From contig CAVWJX010000005.1 in the NCBI GenBank assembly GCA_963755435.1, positions 186,001 through 250,000 on the forward strand: 64,000 nt of DNA, read 5' to 3'. The stretch is from AP-15 sp963755435 (lineage in GTDB: Bacteria; Pseudomonadota; Alphaproteobacteria; ATCC43930; CGMCC-115725). Below are positions 33,431 to 41,381 of the stretch, piece by piece (within the stretch, counting starts at the first letter, position 1; each line of letters begins with the position of its first letter). A program made the translations under genes and the position numbers. The notes below the pieces were generated by a model that had not been told where the DNA came from, ran no database searches, and worked only from the letters and a program-made list of their open reading frames with translations.

Positions 33431-35005
33431 CTAGTGTCGCAGCAACAGGACGATGGCGATCGCCGCCAGGGCCAGGGCCGAAATGTACAGCGGCAGCACC
33501 AGGAGCCAGGCGCGCTTGGCCTGCTCGGAGGCGTGCTTGACGATCAACTCGGCGTGCACGATGACCCCCTCGCGCGACATGTCGCCGACCAGGGTTTCGA
33601 GGCCGCGGATCAGCGCCGGCACCCGCCGGGCCATGTCGGCAAAGGTTTCGAGCCGCTGGCGCAGCTGCGCCTCGGGGCCGCGATTGTCGCGCATCCAGGC
33701 CTCGATCGGCGGTCGCGCCAAGCTCCACACGTTGATCTCCGGGTCGAGCCGCCGGCCGATGCCTTCGATCAGCACCATGGTCTTTTGCAGCAGCAAGAGC
33801 TGCGGCTGGGTCTCCATGCCGAACTGCTCGGTGACCTGGAACAGCTGGGCCAGGAGCCGCGCCACCGAGATGTCCTGCAGCGGGCGCCCGAGGATCGGCT
33901 CGCCGATCGCCCGGCAGGCCTGGGTGAAGGCGTCGACCGAGCGGTCGGGCGGCACGTAGCCGGCGGCAAAATGGATTTCGGCAACCCGCCGGTAATCGCC
34001 CGACAAAAACCCGATCAGCATGTCGGCGAGGTAGTAGCGGGTAGTGCGGTCGAGCCGGCCCATGATCCCGAAATCGACGACGACGATCGCCCCGGTGGCA
34101 TCGACGAACATGTTTCCGGGGTGCATGTCGCCATGAAAAAAGCCGTCGCGGAACACCTGGTTGAAAAACGCGGCGGCGGCCTTGGCCAAGAGGTCGTCGA
34201 TCCGGTGCCCGGCGGCGAGCAGAGCCACCCGGTCGTCGATGCGGATGCCGGTGATCCGGGCCAGGGTCAGCACCCCGTTCCCGGTGCGCTGCCAGTCGAT
34301 CCGCGGCACGCGAAAACCGGGGTCGCCGGCAAAATTCTCGGCGAGCTCGGAGGCGGCCGCGGCCTCGAAGCGCAGATCCATCTCGAAACGGACGACTTCG
34401 GCCAGCGTCTCGACGATTTCGACCGGCTTCAGGCGTCGCGACGGCGGATAGAGACGCTCCACCAGGCCGGCGAGCCACATAAACAGATCAAGGTCGCGGG
34501 CGAACGCCTCGGCCACGCCCGGGCGCAGCACCTTGACCGCGACCTCCTGCCCATCGATGGTTTCGGCGAAGTGAACCTGGGCGATCGAGGCGGCGGCCAC
34601 CGCGGTTTCGTCGAACGCGGCAAAGAGGGTCTCGAGCGGCCGCCCGAACTCGGCTTCGATCGCGGCGCGCGCCAGGGCTCCGGGAAAGGGCGGCAGCCGG
34701 TCCTGCAGGCTCGCCAGATCGACCGCGATCTCCTCGCCCAGGAGATCGGCGCGGGTCGCCAGCAGCTGGCCGAGCTTGACAAAGCTCGGCCCCATCTCGT
34801 CGAGCGCCGCCGCCAGCCGCTGGCCCGGACGCGCCGCGGCGGTCGGCGGGCGCAGCACGAACAGCCGGGCGATGCGCAGGCCGGAGGCCAGAACCGGCAC
34901 TCCGGCAAACGCAAACGCCGCATCGTGGCGCGCCAGGATCAGCCCGATCGCGGCCAGCCGCCACAGGTTGCGCAGGCTGCGCAGCAGCCTGAACCGGGAT
35001 CGCAC
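33431..35005 (-). CDS. ubiB: UbiB, ABC1-type protein for ubiquinone biosynthesis
   Basis: A 524-residue atypical kinase/ATPase needed for ubiquinone synthesis. Signature motifs: FVKLGQLLATRADLLG (the KxGQ N-terminal extension), DGQEVAVKVLRPGV (nucleotide-binding Lys), FFHGDMHPGNMFVD and VVDFGIMGRLD (catalytic loop and DFG). One or two hydrophobic helices at the C-terminus (LLVLPLYISALALAAIAIVL) anchor it in the inner membrane. It starts 4 bp after the ubiE stop, so the two are co-transcribed. An HGDMHPG kinase-like loop and the A-rich P-loop substitute are typical of the family. Confidence 0.95.
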   Translation of the reverse strand: MRSRFRLLRSLRNLWRLAAIGLILARHDAAFAFAGVPVLASGLRIARLFVLRPPTAAARPGQRLAAALDEMGPSFVKLGQLLATRADLLGEEIAVDLASLQDRLPPFPGALARAAIEAEFGRPLETLFAAFDETAVAAASIAQVHFAETIDGQEVAVKVLRPGVAEAFARDLDLFMWLAGLVERLYPPSRRLKPVEIVETLAEVVRFEMDLRFEAAAASELAENFAGDPGFRVPRIDWQRTGNGVLTLARITGIRIDDRVALLAAGHRIDDLLAKAAAAFFNQVFRDGFFHGDMHPGNMFVDATGAIVVVDFGIMGRLDRTTRYYLADMLIGFLSGDYRRVAEIHFAAGYVPPDRSVDAFTQACRAIGEPILGRPLQDISVARLLAQLFQVTEQFGMETQPQLLLLQKTMVLIEGIGRRLDPEINVWSLARPPIEAWMRDNRGPEAQLRQRLETFADMARRVPALIRGLETLVGDMSREGVIVHAELIVKHASEQAKRAWLLVLPLYISALALAAIAIVLLLRH

Positions 35006-35009
35006 GGCC

Positions 35010-35798
35010 TCAGAGGCGCCAGGCCGAGTGAAGCGCAGCGATCCCCCCCGTCAGATTGCGGTATCGGACCCGCCCGAGCCCGGCGGCCGCGATCATTTCG
35101 GCCAGCTCGCTCTGACGCGGGAACCCGCGGATGCTCTCGACCAGGTAGGTATAGGCCGCGCGATCACCGGCGACGATCTGCCCGAGCAAGGGCACGACAA
35201 GAAAGCTGTAGCTGTCGTAAAGCGGGCGCAGCAGCGGCGCCACCGCCGGGGTGAATTCGAGGCAGAGGAAGCGGCCGCCCGGTTTCAGCACCCGCCGCGC
35301 CTCGGCCAGCGCCGCCGCGATCCGGGTGACGTTGCGCAGCCCGAAGCCGATCGTATAGAGATCGAAGCTGCGCGCGGCGAAGGGCAGCCGCTCGGCGTCG
35401 GCGCCGAGCCATTCGATGCCGGCGAGGATGCCGCGGTCGAGCGCGCGGGCGCGGCCGATCTCGAGCATGCGTTCGTTCGTGTCGCAGACGACGGCACGGC
35501 CCGGGCCAGCCTGGTCGGCGACGCGGCCGCCCTCTGGTACCAGGCGCTTCAGCGCGCGCAGCGCGATGTCGCCGGTGCCGCCGGCCACGTCGATCAGGCG
35601 CTGGCCGGGGCGCGGCTTCAGCAAGGCGATCATCTCGGCCTTCCACAGCCGATGGATGCCGCCGCTCATCAGGTCATTCATCAGATCGTAGCGCTGCGCC
35701 ACGCTGTCGAAGATGCCGCGCACCAGCGGCGCCTTCTCGGCGTCGGCCAAATGGCGGTAGTCGGGGCCGGCGGCGCCGTTCTCAGGTTGCTCGCTCAT
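35010..35798 (-). CDS. ubiE: Ubiquinone/menaquinone C-methyltransferase UbiE
   Basis: A 262-residue SAM-dependent enzyme methylating the quinone ring in ubiquinone synthesis. The family signature YDLMNDLMSGGIHRLWK, the SAM motif LIDVAGGTGDIALRAL, FDLYTIGFGLRNVTRIAAAL and GRFLCLEFTP are all present. The N-terminus has an alphaproteobacterial-style start (AEKAPLVRGIFDSVAQRYD). ubiB follows after 4 bp. In many alphaproteobacteria mutM precedes ubiE and coaBC follows ubiB; here neither is present. Confidence 0.95.
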   Translation of the reverse strand: MSEQPENGAAGPDYRHLADAEKAPLVRGIFDSVAQRYDLMNDLMSGGIHRLWKAEMIALLKPRPGQRLIDVAGGTGDIALRALKRLVPEGGRVADQAGPGRAVVCDTNERMLEIGRARALDRGILAGIEWLGADAERLPFAARSFDLYTIGFGLRNVTRIAAALAEARRVLKPGGRFLCLEFTPAVAPLLRPLYDSYSFLVVPLLGQIVAGDRAAYTYLVESIRGFPRQSELAEMIAAAGLGRVRYRNLTGGIAALHSAWRL

Positions 35799-35951
35799 GC
35801 CTCACAGGATACCGGGATCGGGCCGCGCGCGCCACGCCGCCGCCGCACCGCCCCAGCCATCGCCCTGGTATGCGGATGGGTGCGGAAAGGCCTGCGCAGA
35901 ATTCGCCGCAGGCTCTAGGATCGGGCCTTGATCAGCCGAGGGAGTTTGCCG

Positions 35952-36914
35952 ATGTCGCAGCATCACGTCTTGCGGGCCAGCCCCGAGACTTGCCACTGGG
36001 GGTTTTTCGACGCCGGGCTGAAGCCGGTGCTGACCGTCGCCTCGGGCGACACGGTGACCGTCGACAGCGTCTCGGGCGGGCCCGACGTGCTGCCGCCCGA
36101 AGCGCTGCGGGCGGACGGGCGCTTCGATATACTTCCCGACCATCTGGCGATCCATCAAGGCCTCGAACCAAAGCTCGGCGCGCACATCCTGACGGGCCCG
36201 ATCGCGGTCGAGGGGGCCGAGCCCGGCGACGTGCTGGCGATCGAGATCCTGTCCATCGATCCGCGGCAGAATTGGGGCTACACCCGCATCCGCCCGCTTT
36301 CCGGCACGCTGCCCGAGGACTTTCCGGTGCGCCGCATCTGGCATACCGCGATCGACCGCCAGCGCGGCATCGCCACCGTGCCGTGGGGGGCGGAGATCGA
36401 CCTCGCCCCGTTTTTCGGGGTCATGGGGGTGGCGCCGCCACCGGCCTATGGCGCGGTCACCTCGATCGTGCCGCGCGAGTTCGGCGGCAACATGGATCTG
36501 AAGGAACTGACCGCCGGCACCACCTTGTATCTGCCGGTGTGGACGCCGGGTGCGCTGTTTTCGGCCGGCGACGGGCACGGCGTGCAGGGTGACGGCGAGG
36601 TCTGCGTGACCGCGCTCGAAACCGCATTGACCGGCACCTTCCGCCTAACTTTGCGCCGCGACTTGAAGCTCGATCTGCCGCGCGCGGAAACCCCGACCCA
36701 TCTGATCACGATGGGCTTTGACGAAGATCTCGACGACGCGGCCAAGACCGCCTTGCGCCGGATGATCGCGCTGATCGGCGAGCGCATGGGGCTCGGGCGC
36801 GAGGACGCCTATATGTTCTGCAGCCTCGCTGTCGACATGCGGGTGACCCAGCTGGTCGACGGCAACAAGGGCATTCACGCAATGCTGCCCAAGCGCTACG
36901 CCAACGGCGCATAG
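35952..36914 (+). CDS. Acetamidase/formamidase family protein
   Basis: A 320-residue FmdA/AmdA-type amidohydrolase that releases ammonia from formamide, acetamide or a related short amide. Features are ETCHWGFFDAGLKPVLTVAS near the start, HILTGPIAVEGAEPGDVLAI, PREFGGNMDLKELTAGTTLY (the typical GGNMD segment) and GDGHGVQGDGEVCVTALET. ATG 35952 is chosen because GAGGGAG lies about 8 nt upstream; the family also begins near this point. No regulator or amide porter is adjacent. Confidence 0.87.
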   Translation: MSQHHVLRASPETCHWGFFDAGLKPVLTVASGDTVTVDSVSGGPDVLPPEALRADGRFDILPDHLAIHQGLEPKLGAHILTGPIAVEGAEPGDVLAIEILSIDPRQNWGYTRIRPLSGTLPEDFPVRRIWHTAIDRQRGIATVPWGAEIDLAPFFGVMGVAPPPAYGAVTSIVPREFGGNMDLKELTAGTTLYLPVWTPGALFSAGDGHGVQGDGEVCVTALETALTGTFRLTLRRDLKLDLPRAETPTHLITMGFDEDLDDAAKTALRRMIALIGERMGLGREDAYMFCSLAVDMRVTQLVDGNKGIHAMLPKRYANGA

Positions 36915-36978
36915 GGTCATTTCATACCGTCGTACGATCAGCATAAGGAACGCGTGCACCACCATCGCCTTATCAGGG

Positions 36979-37078
36979 CGTCATGGCCGGGCTTGTCCTG
37001 GCTGGTCCCGGCCATCCACGTGCCCGGACGGGGCCGCAGAACGGCGTGGGTCGCCGGGACGAGCCCGGTGATGACGAC
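36979..37078. repeat. Composite REP-like intergenic element
   Basis: Two palindromic units: CGTCATGGCCGGG...CCCGGCCATCCACG (36979-37020) and GTCGCCGGGAC...GCCCGGTGATGACGAC (about 37049-37078). They are separated by about 30 bp and together form an outward-symmetric element like alphaproteobacterial BIME/REP structures. The first unit shares its core with the repeats at 5790 and 6161. The element fills the gap between the acetamidase and ada. Confidence 0.8.
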
Positions 37079-37201
37079 TGGGAGTAGCGGCTTTGGGCTC
37101 TATTAGCGCACGAGGTTCGGGAATTAGAAAGCAAGCGACGGGTAGAGCATCCGGCGCCGCTGCGCCATCTTGCGCTCATGGATGATGCGCAGGAGATGAC
37201 G

Positions 37202-38263
37202 ATGCTCGATCTCGAGAAATGCTGGGCGGCGGTCGAGAGCCGCGACCCCGGCGCCGACGGCAGCTTTTTTTATGGGGTGCGCACGACCGGGGTCTATTGC
37301 CGGCCGGGCTGCCCGTCGCGGCGGCCGTTGCGCGCCAACACGGCGTTTTTCGCGACCACGGCAGAGGCCGAAGCCGCCGGGCTGCGGGCGTGCAAGCGCT
37401 GTCGCCCGACCGACGCCTCGACTGCCTCGCGCCATCTGGCGGCGATCGGGAAGGCGTGCGCGCTGTTGCGAACAGGCGAGACGATGCCGAGCCTCGGCGA
37501 ACTCGCCGATGCGGCGGGGGTCAGCCGCTTTCATTTTCACCGGGTGTTCAAGCAGATCACTGGTGCCACACCGCGCGATTATGCCCGCACCCACCGGCTC
37601 GGCCAATTTGCCCAGCGGCTCGACAATGGCGAAAAGGTGACCGAGGCGGTCTATGCGGCGGGGTTCGGGTCGAGTTCGCGCGCCTATGACGCGGCACCGG
37701 CGGCACTCGGCATGACCCCGGCGGCGCGGCGGCGCGGCGGCGCCGGCGAGACGGTCCGCTATGTGACGGTCGCAACCCCGCTCGGCTGGGCCCTGGTCGC
37801 GGCCACGGCGCGCGGGGTGTGCCTGACCGCGTTGGGCGACGATCGCGAGCCTTTGGCGGCGATGGTCCGCCAGCGTTTTCCGGCGGCGTCGGTAATTGAC
37901 GACGACGCTGGGCTCAAGGACTGGGCCGACCAGGTCGTGCGCTTCATCACCGATCCCGGCCGCACGCTCGATCTGCCGCTCGACATCCGCGGCACCGCGT
38001 TTCAGGCGCGGGTGTGGCGGGCGCTGCAAAAAATCCCGCTCGGCCAGACCGCGACCTACAGCGAGATCGCGCGGCTATTGGGCCAGCCCCGGGCGGTGCG
38101 CGCGGTGGCCCAGGCGTGTGCCGCGAACAATCTGGCGTTGCTGGTGCCGTGCCATCGGGTGATCCGCGAGGATGGCGACCTCGCCGGCTATCGGTGGGGG
38201 CTGGAGCGCAAGCGCGCCTTGCTCGAGCGCGAACGGGCGGCGGCGGCCGATGCAGCCGCCTGA
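37202..38263 (+). CDS. ada: Ada, bifunctional regulator/O6-methylguanine-DNA methyltransferase
   Basis: A 353-residue protein that repairs alkylated DNA and, once methylated, activates the adaptive response. The N-terminal zinc domain has four cysteines (VYCRPGCPSR, RACKRCRPTD), one of which accepts methyl from phosphotriesters. An AraC-type helix-turn-helix follows (LADAAGVSRFHFHRVFKQ). The C-terminal methyltransferase has the active-site Cys in LLVPCHRVI. ATG 37202 is preferred because AGGAG lies 6 nt upstream and the protein then begins LDLEKCWAAVESRD like its relatives; ATG 37178 would add 8 residues. It overlaps the next gene by 14 nt. Confidence 0.95.
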   Translation: MLDLEKCWAAVESRDPGADGSFFYGVRTTGVYCRPGCPSRRPLRANTAFFATTAEAEAAGLRACKRCRPTDASTASRHLAAIGKACALLRTGETMPSLGELADAAGVSRFHFHRVFKQITGATPRDYARTHRLGQFAQRLDNGEKVTEAVYAAGFGSSSRAYDAAPAALGMTPAARRRGGAGETVRYVTVATPLGWALVAATARGVCLTALGDDREPLAAMVRQRFPAASVIDDDAGLKDWADQVVRFITDPGRTLDLPLDIRGTAFQARVWRALQKIPLGQTATYSEIARLLGQPRAVRAVAQACAANNLALLVPCHRVIREDGDLAGYRWGLERKRALLERERAAAADAAA

Positions 38264-38969
38264 GGCGGCGGCCGACCGCGTCGCCGGCATCGACTGGCCG
38301 GCGGCGGCGGCGGCGCTCGACGAGCGCGGCTACGCCACGGTTCCGGCCCTGCTCGACACCGCGCAATGCCGCGACCTTGCCGGGCATTATCCCAATGACG
38401 AGGCGTTTCGCAGCCGGGTCGTCATGCAGCGCCATGGCTATGGACGCGGCGAGTACAAATATTTCCGCTACCCGCTGCCGCCGACGGTCGAGGCGCTGCG
38501 CCGGGCGATCTACCCGCATTTGGCGCCGATCGCCAATCGCTGGCGCCAGCGGCTGCGCGAAGACGAAAAATTCCCGGCGGCGCTCGACGCCTATCTCGCC
38601 CGCTGCCACCAGGCGGGTCAGCAGCGGCCGACCCCGCTGATCCTCAAATACGGCGCCGGCGACTACAACTGCCTGCACCAGGATCTTTACGGAGCACTGG
38701 TCTTTCCATTGCAGCTGACGGTGCTGCTGAGCGATCCCGCAAACGACTTCACCGGCGGCGAATTCCTCTTGGTCGAGCAACGGCCGCGACTGCAGGCGCG
38801 CGCCGAGGTCGTGCCGCTGCGCCAGGGCGAGGCGGTAATCTTCCCGGTGCATCACCGCCCGGTCGATGGTGTGCGCGGCGCCTATCGGATGACCATGCGC
38901 CACGGGGTCAGCCGCATCCGCGGCGGCGAGCGCTACACCCTCGGCATCATCTTTCACGACGCGGCGTAA
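38250..38969 (+). CDS. 2OG-Fe(II) oxygenase of the Oxygenase-NA family (DNA alkylation-repair associated)
   Basis: A 239-residue Fe(II)/2-oxoglutarate dioxygenase resembling PF09859, a family proposed to act on damaged DNA or nucleotides and repeatedly found beside ada. The iron ligands HxD are in NCLHQDLYGALVFP and the distal His is in IFPVHHRPVDG. The 2-oxoglutarate-binding Arg is in GAYRMTMRHGVSRI. VVMQRHGYGRGEYKYFRYPL at the N-terminal part is also family-typical. Its ATG lies inside the end of ada (14-nt overlap), so the two are translationally coupled. A direct-reversal repair role, as in AlkB, is inferred from fold and context. Confidence 0.87.
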   Translation: MQPPEAAADRVAGIDWPAAAAALDERGYATVPALLDTAQCRDLAGHYPNDEAFRSRVVMQRHGYGRGEYKYFRYPLPPTVEALRRAIYPHLAPIANRWRQRLREDEKFPAALDAYLARCHQAGQQRPTPLILKYGAGDYNCLHQDLYGALVFPLQLTVLLSDPANDFTGGEFLLVEQRPRLQARAEVVPLRQGEAVIFPVHHRPVDGVRGAYRMTMRHGVSRIRGGERYTLGIIFHDAA

Positions 38970-38975
38970 GCGCGG

Positions 38976-40532
38976 TCAGTTGGGCTCGGCGACGGCGGCC
39001 GACCACGGCGACATGACGTCGGAGATGCCGTGATTGAGCCCATCATCGTCGCGCAGCACCATGTTCGGGCAGGCGAACCGGATCGGGAAGACGTCGTGCT
39101 CGACCAGAGCGGCGCCAGGCCAAGCCGCGAGCGGCCCGGCGATCGCCGGGGGCAGCCGGTGGTCGATCGAGAAGCGATCGCCGCCGCTGACATCGATGCG
39201 GGGATGGTGAGCCGCCGCAATCGGGTCCATGCCGAAATCGACGACAAAGCTCGCCATCTGCAAGACCGCGGCGAGGATGCGCCGGCCGCCCGAGGCGCCG
39301 ACCCCGAACCACGGCCGGCCGTCGCGCATGGCGACCACCGGGCACATGTTGGTCAGCGCGCGCTTGCCGGGGCTCATCGAATTCGGCCGCCCCGGACGCG
39401 GGTCGAACCACATGACGCCGTTGTTCATCAGGATGCCGGTGCCGGGCAGCACATAGCGGCTGCCGAAGCTCGACAGCAGCGTCGTCGTCAACGCCGCGAT
39501 CGTGCCGTCGCGGTCGATCGCGGTGATGTGGCTGGTCGAGGTCGGCAGGCCGGCTTCGACATCGCCGGCATGATCAAGCCGGTCGGCATAGGCCGCGCGC
39601 AGAGCCTCGATCAGCGCGGTGAAATAGGCGAGGTCTGGCGCTGCTGAAAACTGCTGGCGCCGCAGCCGTTCGAGGACGAAGGCCAGGGTCGGGCCGGCGG
39701 TCATGCCCGGCGCCCCTTGCAGGGTCGCGCCGCGATAGGGGATCGCCAGTGCCGGCATGACCCGCGCCCGACAATGGGCGAGGTCTTCGGCCGAAAGCAC
39801 GCCATCGGCGGCGCGCACATCGGCAACGATCGAGTGGGCGATCTCGCCGGTGTAGAAATCATCGGGGCCGGCCGCGGCGAGGCGCTCCAGGGTGTCGGCG
39901 AGCCGGCCGAGCGATAGGTTCATCATCTCGGGCCCGGGCGGGCAGACCGGCGGCAGCCCGTCGGGCAGCCAAATCCGCCGGCTCTCGTCATAGAGACGCA
40001 ATTCCGCCGCCGCGACGGCAACCTTGACCATGGTGAACCAGTCGACCGGCACGCCCTGGCGCGCCAAGGCCGCGGCGGGCATCACCAATTCGCGCCACGG
40101 CATCCGGCCAAAGCGCTCGACCGCCGCCGCATAGCCGCGCACCGAGCTCGGGATCGCAAAGGCGAGCGGGCCGTGGATGTTGCGGTCGCCCGCGACCTGC
40201 GGCCAGGTGAACAGCTCGGTCTTGCTGGCCCCGGTCAGCGGGTAGGCGGCCGGATCGAGGCCGCGTGGCGCCACCGGGCCGAAATCGATGGCCTCGGCGT
40301 GGTCGGCGCCGGCGCGATGCACGACCATGAAGCCGATGCCGCCGAGCCCGCTGTTCCATGGCTCGACCGCGGCCAGCGCCAGTGCGGTGGCGATCGCGGC
40401 GTCGACGGCACTGCCGCCGGCAGCCAGCGCCTCGGCGCCGACCGTGGCGGCAACGCGGTTCTGTGCGGCAACGATACCGCCGCGCGCGGCGGCGCCGGGC
40501 TTGCCGATCTCCCAATTCTGGGTCAGATGCAC
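38976..40532 (-). CDS. Gamma-glutamyltransferase family protein
   Basis: A 518-residue Ntn-hydrolase of the gamma-glutamyltransferase/glutathione hydrolase type, made as a precursor that cleaves itself. The large-subunit start AARGGIVAAQNRVAATVGAE and GLGGIGFMVVHRAG match. The autoprocessing threonine should be the Thr of TSH in GLPTSTSHITAIDRDG, where TTH is usual. MNNGVMWFDPRPGRPNSM is the small-subunit substrate loop. There is no obvious signal peptide, so it may act in the cytoplasm as in cephalosporin-acylase-like members. GTG 40532 is the most likely start, 13 bp after the DUF427 stop. Confidence 0.85.
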   Translation of the reverse strand: MHLTQNWEIGKPGAAARGGIVAAQNRVAATVGAEALAAGGSAVDAAIATALALAAVEPWNSGLGGIGFMVVHRAGADHAEAIDFGPVAPRGLDPAAYPLTGASKTELFTWPQVAGDRNIHGPLAFAIPSSVRGYAAAVERFGRMPWRELVMPAAALARQGVPVDWFTMVKVAVAAAELRLYDESRRIWLPDGLPPVCPPGPEMMNLSLGRLADTLERLAAAGPDDFYTGEIAHSIVADVRAADGVLSAEDLAHCRARVMPALAIPYRGATLQGAPGMTAGPTLAFVLERLRRQQFSAAPDLAYFTALIEALRAAYADRLDHAGDVEAGLPTSTSHITAIDRDGTIAALTTTLLSSFGSRYVLPGTGILMNNGVMWFDPRPGRPNSMSPGKRALTNMCPVVAMRDGRPWFGVGASGGRRILAAVLQMASFVVDFGMDPIAAAHHPRIDVSGGDRFSIDHRLPPAIAGPLAAWPGAALVEHDVFPIRFACPNMVLRDDDGLNHGISDVMSPWSAAVAEPN

Positions 40533-40545
40533 GGCGCCGGGACGC

Positions 40546-40947
40546 TCAATCGGTGGTGATCGCGTCGACCCGGCTCGGATAAAAGGCGTAGTAGCCGGCG
40601 AGCCCGGCCACCTCGTCATAGGGCGTCGGATAGCCCCAGACCGCATTCTCCGAGCGGCGGGTTTCGCCTTGGCCCGGCGCCTCGCCCGGCGCCGCAATCG
40701 TCCAATACGAGGCCTCGCCCTTGAACGGGCAGGTCGAATGGTGCGCGGTCGGCGACATCAGGTCGAGCCGGACATCCTTTGCCGGAAAGTAATTGACCGG
40801 GCCATGGCCGGTTTCCTCGACCCGCAAGGTCGCGGCGCTGTCGGCGACCGTGGTTCCGGCAAAGATGACCTTGATCCGCCGATGATCCGGCACCAGGTCG
40901 ACGCGGTGCTCGGGGCGGCTGGCAAAGCCCGGTGCGGGGTTCGGCAT
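40546..40947 (-). CDS. DUF427 domain-containing protein
   Basis: A 133-residue protein of the DUF427 family (small beta-rich fold, function unknown). The family core is VIFAGTTVADSAATLRVEET, NYFPAKDVRLDLM, HHSTCPFKGEASYWTI and NAVWGYPTPYDEVAGLAGYY with YAFYPSRVD. ATG 40947 is chosen because GGAGG lies 7 nt upstream. It is followed closely by the gamma-glutamyltransferase gene on the same strand, forming a likely two-gene operon. Confidence 0.9.
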   Translation of the reverse strand: MPNPAPGFASRPEHRVDLVPDHRRIKVIFAGTTVADSAATLRVEETGHGPVNYFPAKDVRLDLMSPTAHHSTCPFKGEASYWTIAAPGEAPGQGETRRSENAVWGYPTPYDEVAGLAGYYAFYPSRVDAITTD

Positions 40948-40971
40948 CGGCAATCCTCCAGTCGAAAAACC

Positions 40972-41229
40972 TCAATGTTGCGGCGCGCTGTCACCGTTGA
41001 ACGAGGCGATACATTGGGCGTGCAGCTGCGGATCGGTGATCGGCCCGCATTCCTCTTTCATGCGCTTGGCGCGGAACGACGGGCTGCTGCGCAGCACCTG
41101 CGAATAGCGCTCGCTCTGGCGCACATTGGCCTGGGCCGCCGGGTTGTTGGTCGGCAGCGGCTGCGCCACTGCCGCTCCGGCGGCGGCGAGCAGCGCGGCG
41201 GCAAGCAGCGCCGGCAGAAATCTTGACAT
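40972..41229 (-). CDS. Small secreted hypothetical protein
   Basis: An 85-residue protein with a signal peptide (MSRFLPALLAAALLAAAGAA, cleavage likely after AVAQ). The mature part of about 60 residues has two cysteines (EECGPITDPQLHAQCIASFN) that could form a disulfide. GGAG lies about 7 nt before ATG 41229, while ATG 41241 would overlap that site. The C-terminal pattern, a CGPI..P.LHAQCI stretch, recurs in small alphaproteobacterial exported proteins of unknown function as far as I recall. I cannot assign a role. Confidence 0.6.
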   Translation of the reverse strand: MSRFLPALLAAALLAAAGAAVAQPLPTNNPAAQANVRQSERYSQVLRSSPSFRAKRMKEECGPITDPQLHAQCIASFNGDSAPQH

Positions 41230-41381
41230 CGAAATCTCCATCTCCGTCGATCGGCCATGGTCAGCCCGCAGCTGACGCTCAGCATCGCGCCGCCACTGTA
41301 ATCCGATCGGGCGCTGAAGATAAATAGAGCCGCCCGGGCGATTTCGCTCGGTCGGGCGATCCGGCTGATGCCGCAGCGGCC

